A stretch of 8,600 bases of DNA from Verrucomicrobiaceae bacterium (GTDB lineage Bacteria > Verrucomicrobiota > Verrucomicrobiae > Verrucomicrobiales > Akkermansiaceae): assembly GCA_947372405.1 (NCBI GenBank), contig CANBTO010000194.1:1-8600 (forward strand). The letters are read 5' to 3'. Under the pieces are notes generated by a model, which made no database searches, was not told the DNA's origin, and worked only from the letters and a program-made list of their open reading frames with translations. Below, piece by piece: positions 6,724-8,600 of the stretch. Position 1 is the stretch's first letter; each line of letters starts with the position of its first letter. The translations under genes were made by a program, and so were the position numbers.

Positions 6724-6798
6724 TGGTGCGCGCTGCAGGGTTCGAACCTGCGACCCCATCCGTGTGAAGGATGTGCTCTACCACTGAGCTAAGCGCGC
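6724..6798 (-). tRNA. tRNA-Val (anticodon CAC)
   Basis: A complete cloverleaf can be folded on the minus strand. The acceptor stem is GCGCGCT/AGCGCGC, the D-arm GCTC-AGTGGTA-GAGC, the anticodon arm CATCC-TTCACAC-GGATG with anticodon CAC reading GUG, the variable loop GGGTC, and the T-arm GCAGG-TTCGAAC-CCTGC. The discriminator A is followed by an encoded CCA (TGGT on the + strand at 6724-6727). Total length is 75 nt. No obvious intrinsic terminator follows on the minus strand, and no duplicate of its 3' end is visible nearby, so there is no sign of use as an integration site. It is divergent from dnaG. Confidence 0.96.
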
Positions 6799-6851
6799 TT
6801 TCCGGAGGGCCACTAGGAGGCGGCCGGCCGGCAGAATGGAGCGACTGGGTG

Positions 6852-6876
6852 GTGCTTGGCAAGCACTTCGGTGCTT
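6852..6876 (+). promoter_or_regulatory. Mutually exclusive hairpins in the dnaG leader, one with a UUCG tetraloop
   Basis: Three segments alternate: GTGCTT (6852-6857), AAGCAC (6861-6866) and GTGCTT (6871-6876). The middle one can pair with the first around GGC or with the third around TTCG; the latter gives a 6-bp stem closed by the very stable C(UUCG)G. A T-rich stretch (ATTTTTGGTTTTT, 6885-6897) begins 8 nt after the second hairpin. The layout resembles an anti-terminator/terminator pair upstream of dnaG, but the T-tract is too far for a canonical terminator. The tRNA-Val promoter region on the other strand overlaps here. Confidence 0.35.
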
Positions 6877-6949
6877 CGGCGTGGATTTTTGGTTTTTGCG
6901 GTTTTGTCGGGCGCATTGGCGGGCTTATCGTTCCGGCGAAGCGGAAACC

Positions 6950-8600
6950 GTGGCCACCATCCCCAAGGAAAGCATTGAACAGGTTCTCAGTTCGACGGAC
7001 ATCGTCGATCTGATCAACTCCTACGTGCCCTTGAAGCGTGCTGGCGCGCAGTTCCGGGCGAACTGCCCGTTTCACAACGAGAAGACGCCGTCGTTCTACG
7101 TCAACCCGGCGCGGCAGTCGTTTCATTGCTTCGGTTGCGGCAAGGGCGGGGATGCGATCTCGTTTGTGCGGGACTACGAGAATCTGCCGTTCATGGAGGC
7201 GGTGCGGAAACTTGCGGGTCGCTGCGGCGTGCAGATCCGTGAGGAGGAGGCCGACCCTGAGGCCGACCAGAAACGCCGGAGCAAGGGCCGTTTGTTAGAC
7301 CTTCACCGCGAGGCGGCGGAGTATTTCCACCAGCTTCTGCTCAAAGCTCCTGAGGCCGAGCATGCGCGTGATTACCTGAAGTCCCGTGGTTTCGGTCGTG
7401 AAATGGCGGCCAACTGGACGGTCGGCTGGATGCCGGAGAACCCGCGGGTGTTTCTCGATTGGGCGCGTTCGCGGAAATTCACCGGCCGCGAGCTCAAGGA
7501 CTCCGGCATATGCAACCTGCGCGACGAGAACAATCCGGCGTCGGGCTTGTTTGTTAGATTCCTCGACCGCCTGATGTTTCCGATCCGCAACGAGATCGGC
7601 GATGTGATCGCCTTCAGCGGACGCCAACTCCGCGAGAACAAAAACAGCGGAAAATACGTGAACTCGCCGGAGACCTTCGTGTTCCGCAAATCCAAAACAC
7701 TCTTCGCGCTGGACCGTGCGAAGAAACCCATCCTCAAGGAAAAGGCCGCGCTGCTGTGTGAAGGGCAGCTCGACGTGATCTCATGTCACGAACAGGGGAT
7801 CGACCACGCGCTCGCGCCGCTTGGCACGGCGTTCACCCGCGAGCATGCCAAGCTGCTGAAGCGCTACACCAGCCATGTGCTGGCCTGTTATGATTCCGAC
7901 AAGGCGGGCGTCGCGGCTTCCGAGCGGCTGTTCCGCGAGCTGGCTCCCGAAGGGCTCTCGATGCGGGTGGTCTGCATGCCTGCGGGCGATGATCCGGACA
8001 CCTACTTGAAAAGCCATGGAGTGGAGGCGTTCCGCGGCTTGCTGGCCAATGCCAAGGAGTTCTTCGATTTCAAACTCGAACATGCGCGTGCCCAGGGCAT
8101 TCTTGATTCCGCCGCCGGACGGACCGCCGCTCTAACGGAATGCGCCGACATCCTTGCCTTGATGGGTGATGTGGCGTCACGCGAAAACCAGATCAACTCG
8201 GTGGTGGCGCACCTGCAGACCTCCTCGACGGCGCTGCGCCAGGAGATCGCCCGCCTCAAATCCAAGCCGCAGCGGCCAGCGCGGGAGCGTAGCGAACCGG
8301 GCGCGGAGGAAATCCCGCCGGCGGTGCCGACGCCGATGCACCGGATCGTCGCCTTCATGTGTCATCTCGCGCTTTCATCCGCGGGTGCGCAGCATTTGTT
8401 AGGCGAGCAGTTCGAGACGCTGCACGAGGCCGCGCGCTGGCTGGAAGGCATCCCGTTGTTAGAGCGGATCCTGGTGGCCGGGCCGGACCCGGGATCGAAC
8501 GCCGCGGTGAACACCTTCCTTGGCGGCTTGCCGGAATGCGACCGGCTCGCGCTCATGCGGGAGGTGGTGTTGGAGGGCGCGCCGGAGGACGGGATGCTGG
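6950..8600 (+). CDS. dnaG: DNA primase DnaG, 3' end outside the window
   Basis: Primase that makes RNA primers at the replication fork; 550 codons are present and the stop lies beyond the right edge. The GTG at 6950 is chosen because it starts the family-typical ATIPKESIEQVLSSTDIVDLI; only a weak GCGGAAA precedes it. Residues 39-63 form the N-terminal zinc-binding domain (CPFH at 39-42 and CFGC at 60-63, CHC2 type). Residues about 120-260 are the RNA polymerase basic fold, including MFPIRNEIGDVIAFSGR (209-225) and KYVNSPET (235-242). Residues about 265-345 form the TOPRIM domain, with EGQLD (E271) and DSDKAG (D315, D317) as metal-binding acidic residues, and DDPD at 347-350. A less conserved linker rich in Pro and Arg (about 438-463) leads to the beginning of the DnaB-helicase-binding domain. 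Four YTGTTAGR octamers lie inside the gene. It is not directly flanked here by rpsU; what lies downstream is unseen. Confidence 0.96.
   Translation, partial: MATIPKESIEQVLSSTDIVDLINSYVPLKRAGAQFRANCPFHNEKTPSFYVNPARQSFHCFGCGKGGDAISFVRDYENLPFMEAVRKLAGRCGVQIREEEADPEADQKRRSKGRLLDLHREAAEYFHQLLLKAPEAEHARDYLKSRGFGREMAANWTVGWMPENPRVFLDWARSRKFTGRELKDSGICNLRDENNPASGLFVRFLDRLMFPIRNEIGDVIAFSGRQLRENKNSGKYVNSPETFVFRKSKTLFALDRAKKPILKEKAALLCEGQLDVISCHEQGIDHALAPLGTAFTREHAKLLKRYTSHVLACYDSDKAGVAASERLFRELAPEGLSMRVVCMPAGDDPDTYLKSHGVEAFRGLLANAKEFFDFKLEHARAQGILDSAAGRTAALTECADILALMGDVASRENQINSVVAHLQTSSTALRQEIARLKSKPQRPARERSEPGAEEIPPAVPTPMHRIVAFMCHLALSSAGAQHLLGEQFETLHEAARWLEGIPLLERILVAGPDPGSNAAVNTFLGGLPECDRLALMREVVLEGAPEDGML

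Larger units (their letters stand above)
960..8463. repeat. Dispersed octamer YTGTTAGR, nine copies across the window
   Basis: Exact copies are on the + strand at 960-967, 3737-3744, 4574-4581, 5358-5365, 7292-7299, 7551-7558, 8396-8403 and 8456-8463, and on the minus strand at 3323-3330. Every TGTTAG I found has a pyrimidine before it and a purine after it. Copies fall in different codon registers (Leu-Leu, Ser-Asn, Leu-Thr and Val-Arg contexts), so the signal is in the DNA, not in a protein motif. None lies in 2190-3273 or 5557-6949. Function is unknown. Confidence 0.55.

Noticed and set aside
6724..6798. tRNA-Val as an integration site for neighbouring genes
   Set aside because: No second copy of the tRNA 3' end and no integrase gene is visible in the window.
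6509..7126. Minus-strand open frame of about 205 codons
   Set aside because: It runs through the tRNA-Val gene and the antisense of dnaG, so it cannot be a normal gene.
960..8463. Reading GTTAGRY-like sites as integron attC core sites
   Set aside because: Only some copies fit GTTRRRY, they lie inside conserved genes, and none sits in the long imperfect palindrome that attC requires; no integrase gene is present.

Overview
The window looks like a chromosomal segment of a GC-rich (roughly 60% by eye) Gram-negative bacterium, most probably a member of the Verrucomicrobiota. That guess rests on gene content: a secreted GH78-type glycosidase, a GspG-like pseudopilin domain attached to a DUF4190 membrane segment, and a DUF47-PiT phosphate pair. 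It is an inference from family habits, not a marker-gene assignment.

Layout: (1) 1-2189, a two-gene phosphate-uptake operon on the + strand, with a PhoU-like DUF47 regulator followed 12 nt later by a PiT-family phosphate permease. (2) 2190-3273, a compact HigB-HigA toxin-antitoxin module on the + strand. It is bracketed by two copies of a 38-bp direct repeat (36/38 identical) and sits in the convergent gap between the PiT operon and the next gene, as expected of an acquired cassette. (3) 3274-5556, a minus-strand gene for an exported alpha-L-rhamnosidase-like enzyme. (4) 5557-5875, a divergent intergenic region. (5) 5876-6610, a + strand gene fusing DUF4190 to a type II secretion GspG-like domain. 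(6) 6724-6798, a tRNA-Val(CAC) on the minus strand with an encoded CCA end. (7) 6950-8600, the first 550 codons of dnaG (DNA primase), running off the right edge. Between the tRNA and dnaG lies a leader with two mutually exclusive hairpins, one capped by a UUCG tetraloop.

Most genes are independent units; only DUF47-PiT and HigB-HigA look like operons. The two observations most worth following are the direct-repeat-bracketed toxin-antitoxin module and a recurrent octamer, YTGTTAGR. The octamer occurs nine times, in all codon registers, eight of nine on the + strand. It is found only inside PiT, the rhamnosidase gene and dnaG, and not in the toxin-antitoxin module or the pseudopilin gene. It behaves like a genome-scale DNA signal rather than a protein-coding constraint. 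No plainly new multi-gene system is visible.
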